Part shown: positions 18,198 to 26,521 of the stretch, piece by piece | Position numbering within the stretch: the stretch's first letter is position 1 | Layout of the letters: each line of letters starts with the position of its first letter | Made by a program: the position numbers and the translations under genes | Source: Oscillospiraceae bacterium | GTDB lineage: Bacteria > Bacillota > Clostridia > Oscillospirales > Oscillospiraceae | NCBI GenBank assembly: GCA_015067845.1 | Contig: SVLT01000006.1 | Location: 54,689-118,688 of the forward strand | DNA: 64,000 nt | Reading direction: 5' to 3' | Notes under the pieces: generated by a model | Seen by the model: the letters and a program-made list of their open reading frames with translations, nothing else | What the model was told of the DNA's origin: nothing | Database searches by the model: none

Positions 18198-19427
18198 ATG
18201 TTGGAAAAAGTGAAGATTATACAGGAAATGACTTCCTTATTTTCCGGCGCGGATGTGTATGTTATGCCAAATTCCGAGCCGGAAGTGCGCGCCTTTCTCA
18301 CAGAAAATGTGTCCGAACGGCTGAACGCAGATGTTGGCAGTCACGGGGCGGTTGCACAGATCTGTGCATTGGATTCAGAATTCATTTACGAGTTCAACCC
18401 CTTCCCCGGCATCTCCGCGCTGATCTATTCTGCCAAGACCATGGAGAAGCTTTTGTTCATAGGCCCCGTAACCACCGAAGCATATACCTCCCATAATTTG
18501 CTGGCCTACTTGCAGCAGCAAAGTATTCCTCAAGCAACGGTAGCCGGATTTATAGAAACGGCGAATCGATTGCCGACTATGCGCACAACGGACTTGTACG
18601 GACTTATGGACATCCTGCTGCGGCATCTTTGCGGCTTTTCCCTGCCCGTTCCCGTTTGCAAAATGGAAGCATCTGAGCATGTGGACCCCGTCTCCCTGCT
18701 GTCGGATATCACACAGCATAAGGATGTCCACCAGATCCGGCAGGTGGAAACCCGGTACGAGACCAGTATCATGCTTACGGAGGCGGTCAAACTAGGCAAC
18801 CTCTCCCTGGCTCTGCAAACTCTGCAAAACAAGGATTTGCAGTACGAAACCATCGTGCGCAACAAAAACCCCTTGCGTAATATGCAAAATCAGTGTATCA
18901 TTCTGAATACCCAGCTGCGGCACTCTTTAGAGGGCACCGGTATCCATCCTTACGCTCTGGATCATTTGTCCAACGAGATCGGTATACAGATCGAACGGCT
19001 GAATTCACCGGAGGCTGCCAACCATTTCAGCACCTATATCATTGAGCAATACTGCCGTTTGGTGCAGGAGCAGTCCTATCAAAAGCTCAGCAGTCTGATC
19101 CACCAGGCGGTGATCTATATCAAGAACAATCTGCACGCCAACCTGACGGTAAAGGACACCGCCAAAGAGCTTTCTGTCCATCCGGACTATTTGTCACACC
19201 AGTTCAGTCAGGAAATGGGTATGACCTTCATCCATTTCCTCAACCGGGAACGCTGTATGCAGGCCGCCAGCTTTTTGAAGCATACCGGCTTGCAGATCAA
19301 GCAAATTTCTGCCATCGTTGGCTTTAACACTATCAGCTATTTTACCAAGCAATTCATTCAGGTTTTCGGAAAAACGCCCCGGGATTTCCGTAATGAGCGA
19401 ATTTTTCGAAAACAAAATTCCAAATAA
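18198..19427 (+). CDS. AraC-family transcriptional regulator
   Basis: A 409-residue regulator transcribed away from the symporter-GH2-uxuA group. The N-terminal ~280 residues are a sensor region with no recognised signature. The C-terminal ~100 residues hold the two helix-turn-helices of AraC: LTVKDTAKELSVHPDYLSHQFSQEMG, and IKQISAIVGFNTISYFTKQFIQVFGKTPRDFR. The start follows AAGGAG. Its position makes it the likely activator of the adjacent sugar-acid genes; this is inference. Confidence 0.88.
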   Translation: MLEKVKIIQEMTSLFSGADVYVMPNSEPEVRAFLTENVSERLNADVGSHGAVAQICALDSEFIYEFNPFPGISALIYSAKTMEKLLFIGPVTTEAYTSHNLLAYLQQQSIPQATVAGFIETANRLPTMRTTDLYGLMDILLRHLCGFSLPVPVCKMEASEHVDPVSLLSDITQHKDVHQIRQVETRYETSIMLTEAVKLGNLSLALQTLQNKDLQYETIVRNKNPLRNMQNQCIILNTQLRHSLEGTGIHPYALDHLSNEIGIQIERLNSPEAANHFSTYIIEQYCRLVQEQSYQKLSSLIHQAVIYIKNNLHANLTVKDTAKELSVHPDYLSHQFSQEMGMTFIHFLNRERCMQAASFLKHTGLQIKQISAIVGFNTISYFTKQFIQVFGKTPRDFRNERIFRKQNSK

Positions 19428-19453
19428 TACTTTCATTACAAGGAGACGATCAT

Positions 19454-19981
19454 ATGAACTTTTACGAAATTGCCAAAACCCGTCAATCCTGCCGAAGCTA
19501 CGACCCCGCAAGACCCGTGGAAGAAGAAAAAATCGCCGCTATTTTGGAATCTGCCCGGCTCTCCCCTTCCGCCTGCAACGGCCAGCCCTATCATTTTTCC
19601 GTCTGCCGCGGGGAAGCCGCCAAGGCGGTAGCCCAGACCACCATGCACATGGGGATGAACAAATTTGCCGCGGATGTCCCTGTTATGCTGGTCATTTCTG
19701 AAAAACCTTATGTCAAATCCGCCGCTGTGGGTGCCAAGGTCAAGAAGAATGATTACCGCTCCATCGACATTGGCATCGCTGCTGCCTATATCACCGCTGA
19801 GGCTGCCGCACAGGGCCTTGGCTCTTGCATGATCGGTTGGTTTGACGACGACAAGATCCGGGAAATCTGTAATCTGGACGGCACGGTACGCCTTGTTATC
19901 GCCATCGGTTACGCCAAAGAAGGCGATAAACTCCGCCCCAAAAAGAGAAAAGAAATGGATGAATTGGTAACACAGTTATAA
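19454..19981 (+). CDS. Nitroreductase-family FMN oxidoreductase
   Basis: A 175-residue nitroreductase-fold protein. FMN-contact residues are in KTRQSCRSYDP and SARLSPSACNGQPYHF, and the C-terminal loop is AAAQGLGSCMIGWFD. Substrate is unknown; family members reduce nitroaromatics, quinones or flavins. It lies 26 bases after the AraC gene and is probably co-transcribed. Confidence 0.85.
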   Translation: MNFYEIAKTRQSCRSYDPARPVEEEKIAAILESARLSPSACNGQPYHFSVCRGEAAKAVAQTTMHMGMNKFAADVPVMLVISEKPYVKSAAVGAKVKKNDYRSIDIGIAAAYITAEAAAQGLGSCMIGWFDDDKIREICNLDGTVRLVIAIGYAKEGDKLRPKKRKEMDELVTQL

Positions 19982-19990
19982 TAGAAATCA

Positions 19991-20014
19991 CCCCTTCGGT
20001 TTGAGCCGAAGGGG
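19991..20014. terminator. Bidirectional terminator
   Basis: A 9-bp stem CCCCTTCGG / CCGAAGGGG separates two convergent genes. Confidence 0.75.
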
Positions 20015-20020
20015 TTTGTC

Positions 20021-20422
20021 TCAGTATTTTCTTCTCAGAATCATATAGGAGGCCCAATACAGCAGAATAATCAGACAGACGCAGTAACCAGCAATGACAG
20101 AATACATATCCTGCCCCAGAATCCTCAAAACAATGCTGGCAATGGCGCAGATCATTACAAACAAGTAACCTGCCCAGGACCAGGCCTTCATTGCCAAAAA
20201 CTTGTTCCTCTCGTCTCCGGTCTCCACATCCACGCTTTCTTTATAGCTTTTATCGGTGCGGTAACGGATATGTCGAAGCAGCAACAATCCTCCCACGACC
20301 ACAAGAGCAGTACCCATACCGCTCCAATAACTGTCCACCATTCCCAACGCGCCGCACACAGTCAGCGTAACACCTATGGCGATCTCCATGATGCAGGCGA
20401 TCATACGCTTGCTATTTTTCAT
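20021..20422 (-). CDS. Small integral membrane protein
   Basis: A 133-residue protein with about four hydrophobic helices and a short charged cytoplasmic loop (RHIRYRTDKSYKESVDVETGDERNKF). No family is recognised with confidence. It overlaps by 4 bases the end of a small XRE repressor gene, a pairing common in Firmicutes where regulator and membrane protein act together. Confidence 0.75.
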   Translation of the reverse strand: MKNSKRMIACIMEIAIGVTLTVCGALGMVDSYWSGMGTALVVVGGLLLLRHIRYRTDKSYKESVDVETGDERNKFLAMKAWSWAGYLFVMICAIASIVLRILGQDMYSVIAGYCVCLIILLYWASYMILRRKY

Positions 20423-20622
20423 TTTTCATCCTCCTCAAAAATAAATACTTCTTCAATGGTCATGCCGAAAAATTTGGCAATACTGTATGCCAAAGTGATG
20501 GACGGATTGTACCGCCCGGTCTCCAACGAACTGATGGTCTGGCGGGACACTCCCATCAGTTTTGCGAATTCCTCCTGCCGAATCCCCCGCTCTTTTCGGA
20601 TAGCCTCAATTCTGTTTTTCAT
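20419..20622 (-). CDS. XRE-family HTH transcriptional regulator
   Basis: A 67-residue single-domain repressor (MKNRIEAIRKERGIRQEEF, helix-turn-helix LMGVSRQTISSLETGRYNP), similar in size to YozG-type regulators. It is co-translated with the membrane gene. Its own promoter is bracketed by a 9-bp inverted repeat, suggesting autorepression. Confidence 0.88.
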   Translation of the reverse strand: MKNRIEAIRKERGIRQEEFAKLMGVSRQTISSLETGRYNPSITLAYSIAKFFGMTIEEVFIFEEDEK

Positions 20623-20639
20623 CGCACCATATCCTTTCT

Positions 20640-20701
20640 ATGTAAAGCTTCCTTAACATTAGTATAGCACATATTTTCATTTTGTCAAGTATGCTTTACA
20701 T
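20640..20701 (-). promoter_or_regulatory. XRE promoter flanked by inverted repeats
   Basis: Minus-strand TTGACA (20683-20688) and TATACT (20661-20666) are 16 bp apart with a TG before the -10. ATGTAAAGC (20640-20648) and GCTTTACAT (20693-20701) are mirror copies on either side of the promoter, a likely operator pair. Confidence 0.65.
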
Positions 20702-20725
20702 TTTTCATATAACGCCCCAATCTTC

Positions 20726-20754
20726 TTGACAAAGTCGAGAGCAGAGAGTATAAT
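20726..20754 (+). promoter_or_regulatory. Promoter of tRNA-Ala
   Basis: Consensus TTGACA and TATAAT with 17-bp spacing, 14 bases before the tRNA. Confidence 0.85.
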
Positions 20755-20767
20755 TTGTGATGTTCAT

Positions 20768-20843
20768 GGGCTTGTAGCGCAGTTGGGAGCGCACCACATT
20801 CGCATTGTGGGGGTCGGGAGTTCGAATCTCCTCAAGTCCACCA
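20768..20843 (+). tRNA. tRNA-Ala (anticodon CGC)
   Basis: A full cloverleaf with acceptor GGGCTTG/CAAGTCC, D-stem GCGC, anticodon stem CCACA/TGTGG with loop TTCGCAT, T-arm GGAGTTCGAATCTCC and encoded ACCA end. The anticodon is CGC (codon GCG). The acceptor has a G3-T70 pair, the alanine identity element, supporting the assignment. Confidence 0.95.
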
Positions 20844-20882
20844 AATAAGGAACACCACCCATCGGGTGGTGTTCCTTATTTG
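20842..20882 (+). terminator. Terminator of tRNA-Ala
   Basis: A perfect 19-bp stem beginning in the CCA end (GGAACACCACCC / GGGTGGTGTTCC core, ATC loop). Confidence 0.85.
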
Positions 20883-20898
20883 GTATGGTATTCACGCA

Positions 20899-20994
20899 GA
20901 GGAGATTCGAAAAATTAAATGCGGCGCGGATGAGCGCTGCCCGCTGCGGCTGGACGCAGCGGAACCTTGATTAAACGAATCTCCTCAAGTCCAC
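20899..20994 (+). repeat. tRNA-Ala-derived structured element (T-arm echo)
   Basis: GAGGAGATTCG (20899-20909) is an inverted copy of the tRNA-Ala T-arm, and CGAATCTCCTCAAGTCCAC (20976-20994) is a 19-base direct copy of the tRNA 3' end (20823-20841). Between them lie TAAATGC, a hairpin GCGGCGC/GCGCTGC (20921-20940), an abutting hairpin CCGCTGCG-GCTGGA-CGCAGCGG (20941-20962) and TTAAA. The rest of 20844-21056 holds only the tRNA terminator and the promoter of the next gene. An element of the same plan follows tRNA-Val. Confidence 0.8.
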
Positions 20995-20997
20995 ACA

Positions 20998-21026
20998 TTG
21001 CATTGTGCAAACAACCATGTTATACT
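20998..21026 (+). promoter_or_regulatory. Promoter of the YhhN-Nudix unit
   Basis: TTGCAT and TATACT are 17 bp apart. The -35 lies 3 bases after the end of the tRNA-derived element. Confidence 0.65.
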
Positions 21027-21056
21027 TAAACAACTAACCTTTTGGGAGTACCTGTT

Positions 21057-21725
21057 ATGCAACACAAGAATAGTATTCCGGTAATCTGCTTTTTACTTAT
21101 AGAAAGCATCCTCTACTATTTCATCCTCACCACCGGCGGACAGACATTGGTCGTCACATCCTATTTATCCATTATTCTTTGTTTTCTGTTTTCCTTACAA
21201 GGCATCCGTCGCAATCCGCTGATCGTGGCCGGTCTGGCATGCACGGTAGGCGCGGACTTCTGTCTGCTGGTCTGCGACCCCATCCAGCGGCTTTGGGGCA
21301 TGGTATTTTTCCTGGGGGTACAAATCCTTTACGCCATCCATCTGCACAGAAAACAGCCCAGTAAAGTCCTGCTGCTGGTTCGTATTGCGCTGAGCATCGC
21401 GGCAGAGGTCGTGACCGCTTTGATCCTGAAGGACAATCTGGATGCCTTGGCCATGGTATCCATGGCGTACTACGCAAATCTGATCGTGAATATGGTTGCA
21501 GCATTTACCCAGTGGCGCAAGAGCAAGCTGCTGCCCATTGGTTTTGTACTGTTCATCCTGTGCGATACCATCATCGGCCTGCAGGTGGCTGCCGGCGGAT
21601 ACCTGCCCATTGCCGAAGGCTCATTGCTGTATAACCTGATTTTCAGCGGTTTCAACACCGCATGGATGTTCTATCTGCCGTCCCAGGTGCTGATTGCCCT
21701 GTGCAGTGCGAAAAAGGAGACGTAA
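21057..21725 (+). CDS. YhhN/TMEM86-type membrane protein (lysoplasmalogenase family)
   Basis: A 222-residue protein with seven or eight hydrophobic helices. Small polar motifs in helices (GLACTVGADFCLLV, LFILCDTIIGL) resemble the aspartates of the YhhN family, which includes lysoplasmalogenases that cleave the vinyl ether of lysoplasmalogens. Activity in bacteria of this type is unproven. The ATG at 21057 follows GGGAG. It ends one base before the pyrophosphatase-Nudix gene, so the two form an operon. Confidence 0.7.
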   Translation: MQHKNSIPVICFLLIESILYYFILTTGGQTLVVTSYLSIILCFLFSLQGIRRNPLIVAGLACTVGADFCLLVCDPIQRLWGMVFFLGVQILYAIHLHRKQPSKVLLLVRIALSIAAEVVTALILKDNLDALAMVSMAYYANLIVNMVAAFTQWRKSKLLPIGFVLFILCDTIIGLQVAAGGYLPIAEGSLLYNLIFSGFNTAWMFYLPSQVLIALCSAKKET

Positions 21726-22457
21726 ATGGACGCAAGAACCCAATTTCTGAATGACCTTTTGGGCAAAACCGTCCATGTGGTCGTGGATCGCCCCATGGGG
21801 CATTGCCACAAGGGCATAGTCTACCCCGTCAATTACGGCTATATCCCGGGCTTGCTGGGCGGCGACGGAGAAGAACAGGATGCCTATATTTTGGGCATCG
21901 ATACGCCCCTTTCCGAATTTGACGGTCAAGTTGTCGGCGCGATTCGGCGCAAAAATGATGTAGAGGACAAACTGATCGTCGCTCCGGCAGGAATGGTGTT
22001 TCACCAAGGGCAGATCGCAGAGGCTGTCCATTTTGTGGAGCAGTATTTTGATACTTATATCCTTTCCCTGTTCCGAAAATCCTGCGGTGTACTCCCCTAC
22101 CGATTGGTAAACGGCGCGCCGGAATATCTCCTTGTGTTTGAGGAATTCTCTCAATGCTGGAGCCTGCCCAAAGGGCACATGGAAGCCGGTGAAACAGAAA
22201 TAGAGACCGCACAGCGGGAGCTATTGGAAGAAACCGGTTTGACAGCCAAATTGGACGCTTCAGCCACCGCGGTTATCGAATACCCCATCTCCCCGATTGC
22301 GAAAAAGCAGGTGGTTTTCTTCCGGGGTGAGGTCAGCGGCACGCCGAAAACGCGCCCCGGTGAAATCGGAGGCTTCAAATGGGTCAACGCCAGGGAGTTG
22401 AAGGATCATTTGTTCCCCGATACCGTTTCCACCTTGCAAAACTTGCTGAATATCTGA
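21726..22457 (+). CDS. Inorganic pyrophosphatase-like / Nudix hydrolase fusion
   Basis: A 243-residue two-domain protein. Residues ~10-110 resemble a family I inorganic pyrophosphatase, with YPVNYGYIPGLLGGDGEEQDAY matching its active-site stretch. Residues ~120-243 are a Nudix domain with a complete Nudix box, GHMEAGETEIETAQRELLEETG, at 150-171. A Nudix domain releases pyrophosphate or phosphate from nucleoside-diphosphate derivatives, so a fused pyrophosphatase could remove the by-product. The PPase part is short and may only bind. It follows AAAAAGGAG directly after the YhhN gene. Confidence 0.85.
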   Translation: MDARTQFLNDLLGKTVHVVVDRPMGHCHKGIVYPVNYGYIPGLLGGDGEEQDAYILGIDTPLSEFDGQVVGAIRRKNDVEDKLIVAPAGMVFHQGQIAEAVHFVEQYFDTYILSLFRKSCGVLPYRLVNGAPEYLLVFEEFSQCWSLPKGHMEAGETEIETAQRELLEETGLTAKLDASATAVIEYPISPIAKKQVVFFRGEVSGTPKTRPGEIGGFKWVNARELKDHLFPDTVSTLQNLLNI

Positions 22458-22485
22458 AAAGAACCGGGATCACTCCCGGTTCTTT
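22458..22485. terminator. Bidirectional terminator
   Basis: A 12-bp stem AAAGAACCGGGA / TCCCGGTTCTTT with TCAC loop lies between convergent genes. Confidence 0.85.
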
Positions 22486-22489
22486 GTGT

Positions 22490-25400
22490 TTATTCGGTTC
22501 TCAATGCCACAACGGGGTCCTTCTTGGCCGCGCTGCGGGACGGGATGATGCCTGCAAACATGGTCAGCAGCACGCTGATTGCCACAAGCAGCAGTGCAAA
22601 CGGCAGCGGCAGATATGCTCTCAGGTTGCCGAGGCCGGTCAATGCGTACAAGATCGCATTGATGGGGATACACAGCAGCCAAGTCACACCCACGCCTATC
22701 GCGCCGGCAGCAAAGCCGATCATCACCGTTTCCGCATTGAACATGCTGGAAACATTCTTCTTGGATGCACCGATGGCACGGAGCACGCCGATCTCCTTGG
22801 TTCGCTCCTGCACGGAGATCAGGGTGATCACGCCGATCATAATAGAGGAAACGATCAAAGACACCGCCACGAATGCGATCAGCACATAGGTGATGGCATT
22901 GATGATGGTGGTAATGGAGCTCATCATCAGACCGATATAGTCGGTGTACTGGATCTTGGATACTTCATCCTTGTCCGCATTGTACTCTGCGATGACCTCT
23001 TCGATCACATCCTTGCTCTCAAAGGTGGTAGCATAAAGGTTGACGGATGCCGGGGATTCCAGATCCAGATAGCCCAACTTCAGCAAATTGTCCTCATAGC
23101 TGGACTCAGAGAATTCCAGTATTTCATCATAATACTGGGCGCACTGCTCCAAGGTGTAATTTGCACTTTCCATGGTCAGGGCCGCCACCAACTGCTCTGC
23201 AGGGATATTGGCCATCTGCGCCTTCACCTGGGCAGCATACTGCATTTTGACCTGCTGGGTAATGATCTGGTCGAACATGGACAGGATGTCCTCTTCCTTC
23301 ATATTATCCATGTATCCCGACAGTTCATCCTCGCTCATGCCGGTCTGGGTCAGCAGCACCTGCAAAAGCACGGCTTTTTTCGCCTCGACTGTTGGATAGC
23401 CTTGCATAGCCTGGGCAACCATACCCTCCAATTCTTCGGCAGAGGGAATGGACTCGATCTTGATATAGGTCTGGGCCTTTTCCGCATTGCTCAGCTCGTT
23501 GATATAATCAAAGAATGCGTTATACTTCTCTTCATCGGTCAAATTGCCGGTATTTTCCTTGAAGGGCAGACCGGTAAAAATGTCCGTGTGGGGCGAATCC
23601 AGCTGGGCCAGGATCGCAGGAGAATCCTTCGCTTCCTCGATCACATACTCGGTCAGCAAATGGGTATAGCCGATGGTGCTGCCCAGCATGGAAGCGCTGG
23701 CATCTTCATTGGGACGGATAATGCCGGTCACCTTCAGATCCAGGCCGTTGTCATACAGGTACTTCATGCCCTCCTGGGTCTTGCGCAGGTCGGTGTAAAC
23801 ATCCCCGACCTTGGTATAGCAGCTGGCGTTAAAAACCACCCGGAAATCCATAGCGCAGATCTCCTCAAAGGTCCAGCTCTTCATTTCCACTTCCACCGGG
23901 GTCTTATCCTTGGAAGCAGCGGCCAGCGCGTCCATATCCGCTTTGGATTTCAGGCCCAATGCGTACAGAGTCAGATCATCGATCTCGTTGTTTTCATCCA
24001 CAACCAAGACGATCTCGTTGTAGGAGTTGGGCCATTCGCCATAGATCTTATCATACTGATCGTACATCATTTCGTTGATGACCGCGCCGTTATCACCGGG
24101 CAGAATTTCCTGGAACAGATTTACGGAGCTGCCCATGGGGCTCATACCGGCCATGGCCTCCATGTCAAAGCCGTAAGACTCCGACATTTGCAGCATTGCG
24201 GACATATCCATGTCCAGATGCTCGATCATCAGTTCCTGCATCAAGGCCATGGTATCGGACTGAATGATCTTCCCGTCGATGCTTTCGGTGTACACCATCA
24301 GATCCAGATCATAGGTGTACTGCACACCGCTGAGTGCCTGGGACAGCTTGCTCTCCGGGTCCGCCAGCTGTTCATCGATAAAGACCTTAAAGGCTTTCAG
24401 GTCGTTGTAGGAGGTCTCCATACTGTTAAGGGTATTGACAAGGTCGTACAGCATGGTCTTTTCGTAGACGCCATCCTTGTCATGCTCGCCGGTGGACTGA
24501 GCCTGACCCATAAAGGTCAGCATCAAACTGGCCATATCCACAGACTCCGCCTGGATGGTCAGCGGATAGGAAGAAAGGGTCTCTTCCTGGATGATATTGA
24601 TATAGGTGGTCATACCCTGGGAGACTGCATAGATCAGCGCAATGCCGATGATGCCGATAGAACCGGCAAAGGAGGTCAGCGTAGTGCGTCCCTTTTTGGA
24701 GATCAGATTCCGCAGGGAAAGTCCAAAGGATGTGAGCAAGGACATGGAGGGCTTCTTTTCCTTCCGCTTGCCCTGCTTTTCCGCCTTTTCCTGCTCTGCC
24801 CGGTGTTCGGTATGCACCTCTTCTTCCGTCAGGGGTGCGGAATCGCTGATCACCAAGCCATCCACCACCCGGACGATCCGGCTGGAGTATTCTTCGGCAA
24901 TTTCCGGGTTGTGGGTAACCATAATAACCAAGCGGTCTTTGGAAATCTCACGGAGAATCTCCATTACCTGCTTGCTGGTTTCTGTGTCCAGCGCACCGGT
25001 GGGCTCGTCGGCCAGGATGATATCCGGATTATTGACGATGGCACGGGCAATGGCCACACGCTGCATCTGACCGCCGGACATCTGATTGGGTCTTTTCCGC
25101 AGCTGATCGCTCAGACCCACCATGTCCAGGGCTTCCTTGGCACGTTTCCGGCGTTCGTGCTTGGAAACACCGGAGAGCGTCAGCGCCAGCTCCACATTTT
25201 GCAGAACGGTCTGATGGGGAATCAGATTGTAGCTCTGGAACACAAAGCCTACAGAATGATTCCGGTAGGCATCCCAGTCCCGATCCTTAAAATGCTTGGT
25301 GGAACGGCCGTTAATGATCAAATCACCGCTGGTGTACTGATCCAAGCCGCCTATGATGTTCAGCATGGTAGTCTTGCCGCAGCCGGACGGGCCCAGAATG

Positions 25401-25504
25401 GACACAAATTCGCTGCTGCGGAACTGCAGATCGATTCCTTTCAGGGCTTCCACCTTGCCGCCGCCGGTGGGATACTCCTTTGTTATATTCTTCAATTCCA
25501 ACAT
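22490..25504 (-). CDS. ABC transporter, fused ATP-binding and FtsX/MacB-type permease
   Basis: A 1004-residue fusion. Residues 1-230 are an ATPase of the LolD/MacB class: Walker A LGPSGCGKTT, Q-loop FVFQSYNLIPHQTV, signature MSGGQMQRVAIARA, Walker B ILADEPTG, H-loop VMVTHN. A charged linker (AEKQGKRKEKK) leads to a first transmembrane helix near 285-305. A very large extracytoplasmic domain (~310-860) and three C-terminal helices ending PSRSAAKKDPVVALRTE follow. Such proteins act mechanically on extracytoplasmic partners or export peptides; the cargo is unknown. No separate regulator lies adjacent. Confidence 0.9.
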   Translation of the reverse strand: MLELKNITKEYPTGGGKVEALKGIDLQFRSSEFVSILGPSGCGKTTMLNIIGGLDQYTSGDLIINGRSTKHFKDRDWDAYRNHSVGFVFQSYNLIPHQTVLQNVELALTLSGVSKHERRKRAKEALDMVGLSDQLRKRPNQMSGGQMQRVAIARAIVNNPDIILADEPTGALDTETSKQVMEILREISKDRLVIMVTHNPEIAEEYSSRIVRVVDGLVISDSAPLTEEEVHTEHRAEQEKAEKQGKRKEKKPSMSLLTSFGLSLRNLISKKGRTTLTSFAGSIGIIGIALIYAVSQGMTTYINIIQEETLSSYPLTIQAESVDMASLMLTFMGQAQSTGEHDKDGVYEKTMLYDLVNTLNSMETSYNDLKAFKVFIDEQLADPESKLSQALSGVQYTYDLDLMVYTESIDGKIIQSDTMALMQELMIEHLDMDMSAMLQMSESYGFDMEAMAGMSPMGSSVNLFQEILPGDNGAVINEMMYDQYDKIYGEWPNSYNEIVLVVDENNEIDDLTLYALGLKSKADMDALAAASKDKTPVEVEMKSWTFEEICAMDFRVVFNASCYTKVGDVYTDLRKTQEGMKYLYDNGLDLKVTGIIRPNEDASASMLGSTIGYTHLLTEYVIEEAKDSPAILAQLDSPHTDIFTGLPFKENTGNLTDEEKYNAFFDYINELSNAEKAQTYIKIESIPSAEELEGMVAQAMQGYPTVEAKKAVLLQVLLTQTGMSEDELSGYMDNMKEEDILSMFDQIITQQVKMQYAAQVKAQMANIPAEQLVAALTMESANYTLEQCAQYYDEILEFSESSYEDNLLKLGYLDLESPASVNLYATTFESKDVIEEVIAEYNADKDEVSKIQYTDYIGLMMSSITTIINAITYVLIAFVAVSLIVSSIMIGVITLISVQERTKEIGVLRAIGASKKNVSSMFNAETVMIGFAAGAIGVGVTWLLCIPINAILYALTGLGNLRAYLPLPFALLLVAISVLLTMFAGIIPSRSAAKKDPVVALRTE

Positions 25505-25545
25505 AACAGGTCACTCCTCTTGGATAAACATGTATATTTCTCGTA

Positions 25546-25573
25546 TTATAGCAGATAGATTATACCATTGCAA
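25546..25573 (-). promoter_or_regulatory. Promoter of the ABC fusion gene
   Basis: Minus-strand TTGCAA and TATAAT (TG one base before the -10) about 16 bp apart. Confidence 0.65.
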
Positions 25574-25596
25574 TCTAAACATTAAAATAACAAAGT

Positions 25597-25625
25597 TTGA
25601 CAAATCTATGAATTTTTGCTATTCT
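25597..25625 (+). promoter_or_regulatory. Promoter of the acyltransferase-ligase-hydrolase operon
   Basis: TTGACA and TATTCT are 17 bp apart with TG before the -10, 36 bases before the first start codon. Confidence 0.7.
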
Positions 25626-25660
25626 TACACTATCATACCTAGATAGAAAGAGGTTTTGAC

Positions 25661-26521
25661 ATGAAAAAACTGGGCGACCGCAAAGACGGCATCAAGCTGC
25701 ACAAAATTCATTCCATGCACGTGATCATGCCCCTGATCTTTCCCAACCGCTGTGACAACGAAGCATTCATCAGCGAACGCATCGACTTGACCAACATCAA
25801 TACATATCTGGCGAAGAAAAATGCGGACAATCCGGAGTACGCCTACAATCTGTTCCAGGTGGTTGTAGCCGCGGTTCTGAAAACCATGGTCCTGCGGCCG
25901 AAAATGAATCGCTTTATCGCCAATAATACCATGTACATGCACAAGGACATTTCCGCTTCCTTTACCGTCAAAAAGGTTTTTGCTGATGACGGTGCGGAGG
26001 CCTTGGCCCAGGTCCGTGTGAAGGGTGAAGAAACCATTGATGACATTCACAACGAGATCTTCCGTCAGATCTCCTTCTGCCGCAGCGATGAGCTGGACGG
26101 CGGCACGGAAAGCCTGAATGCGGTGGCAAATCTCCCGGGATTTTTGACCCGTTTCGTGGGCAATGTGGCAAGATGGCTTGACCGCCACGGCTGGATGCCC
26201 GAGAGCGTTACCGAGGGCGATCCTTTCTACGGCTCGGTGTATCTTTCCAATCTGGGCTCCATCAAGCTGGGCGCAGGCTATCACCATTTGACCAACTGGG
26301 GTACCTGCTCCGTGTTCTGCACCATCGGCGCCAAGAAAAAGCGTCCTTTCTATGACGAGGACGGCAATGCGCAGATCAAGGAATGTATCGATCTGGGGCT
26401 GACCATCGACGAGCGCATCGCCGACGGCTACTATTACTCCCGTACCGTGCAGCTGCTGAAAAAGCTTCTGGAAAATCCGGAGCTTTTGGAAAAACCGCTG
26501 AATGAAGAGGTAGATTACTGA
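25661..26521 (+). CDS. 2-oxoacid dehydrogenase E2-like acyltransferase domain protein
   Basis: A 286-residue protein with the CAT/E2 acyltransferase fold but no lipoyl or subunit-binding domain. The C-terminal motif that reads DHRxxDG in active E2 enzymes is here LTIDERIADG (residues 247-256). The catalytic histidine is replaced by Glu251 while Asp255 is kept. A SNLGSIKLGAGYHHL stretch matches the E2 region before it. The stop overlaps the ATG of an acyl-CoA ligase, so it may transfer or bind acyl groups made by that enzyme. This is inference, and the missing histidine makes ordinary transfer doubtful. Confidence 0.8.
   Translation: MKKLGDRKDGIKLHKIHSMHVIMPLIFPNRCDNEAFISERIDLTNINTYLAKKNADNPEYAYNLFQVVVAAVLKTMVLRPKMNRFIANNTMYMHKDISASFTVKKVFADDGAEALAQVRVKGEETIDDIHNEIFRQISFCRSDELDGGTESLNAVANLPGFLTRFVGNVARWLDRHGWMPESVTEGDPFYGSVYLSNLGSIKLGAGYHHLTNWGTCSVFCTIGAKKKRPFYDEDGNAQIKECIDLGLTIDERIADGYYYSRTVQLLKKLLENPELLEKPLNEEVDY

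Noticed and set aside
20823..20994. Simple att-site pair of a lost integrative element behind tRNA-Ala
   Set aside because: The 19-base direct repeat fits this, but the inverted T-arm copy, lack of integrase remains and the same design at tRNA-Val favour a distinct element family. It remains an alternative.
22379..25558. A 1059-codon open frame opposite the ABC fusion gene
   Set aside because: It is antisense to a gene with all ABC motifs, is rich in His/Gln/Ile as expected from a shadow frame, and has no ribosome site.
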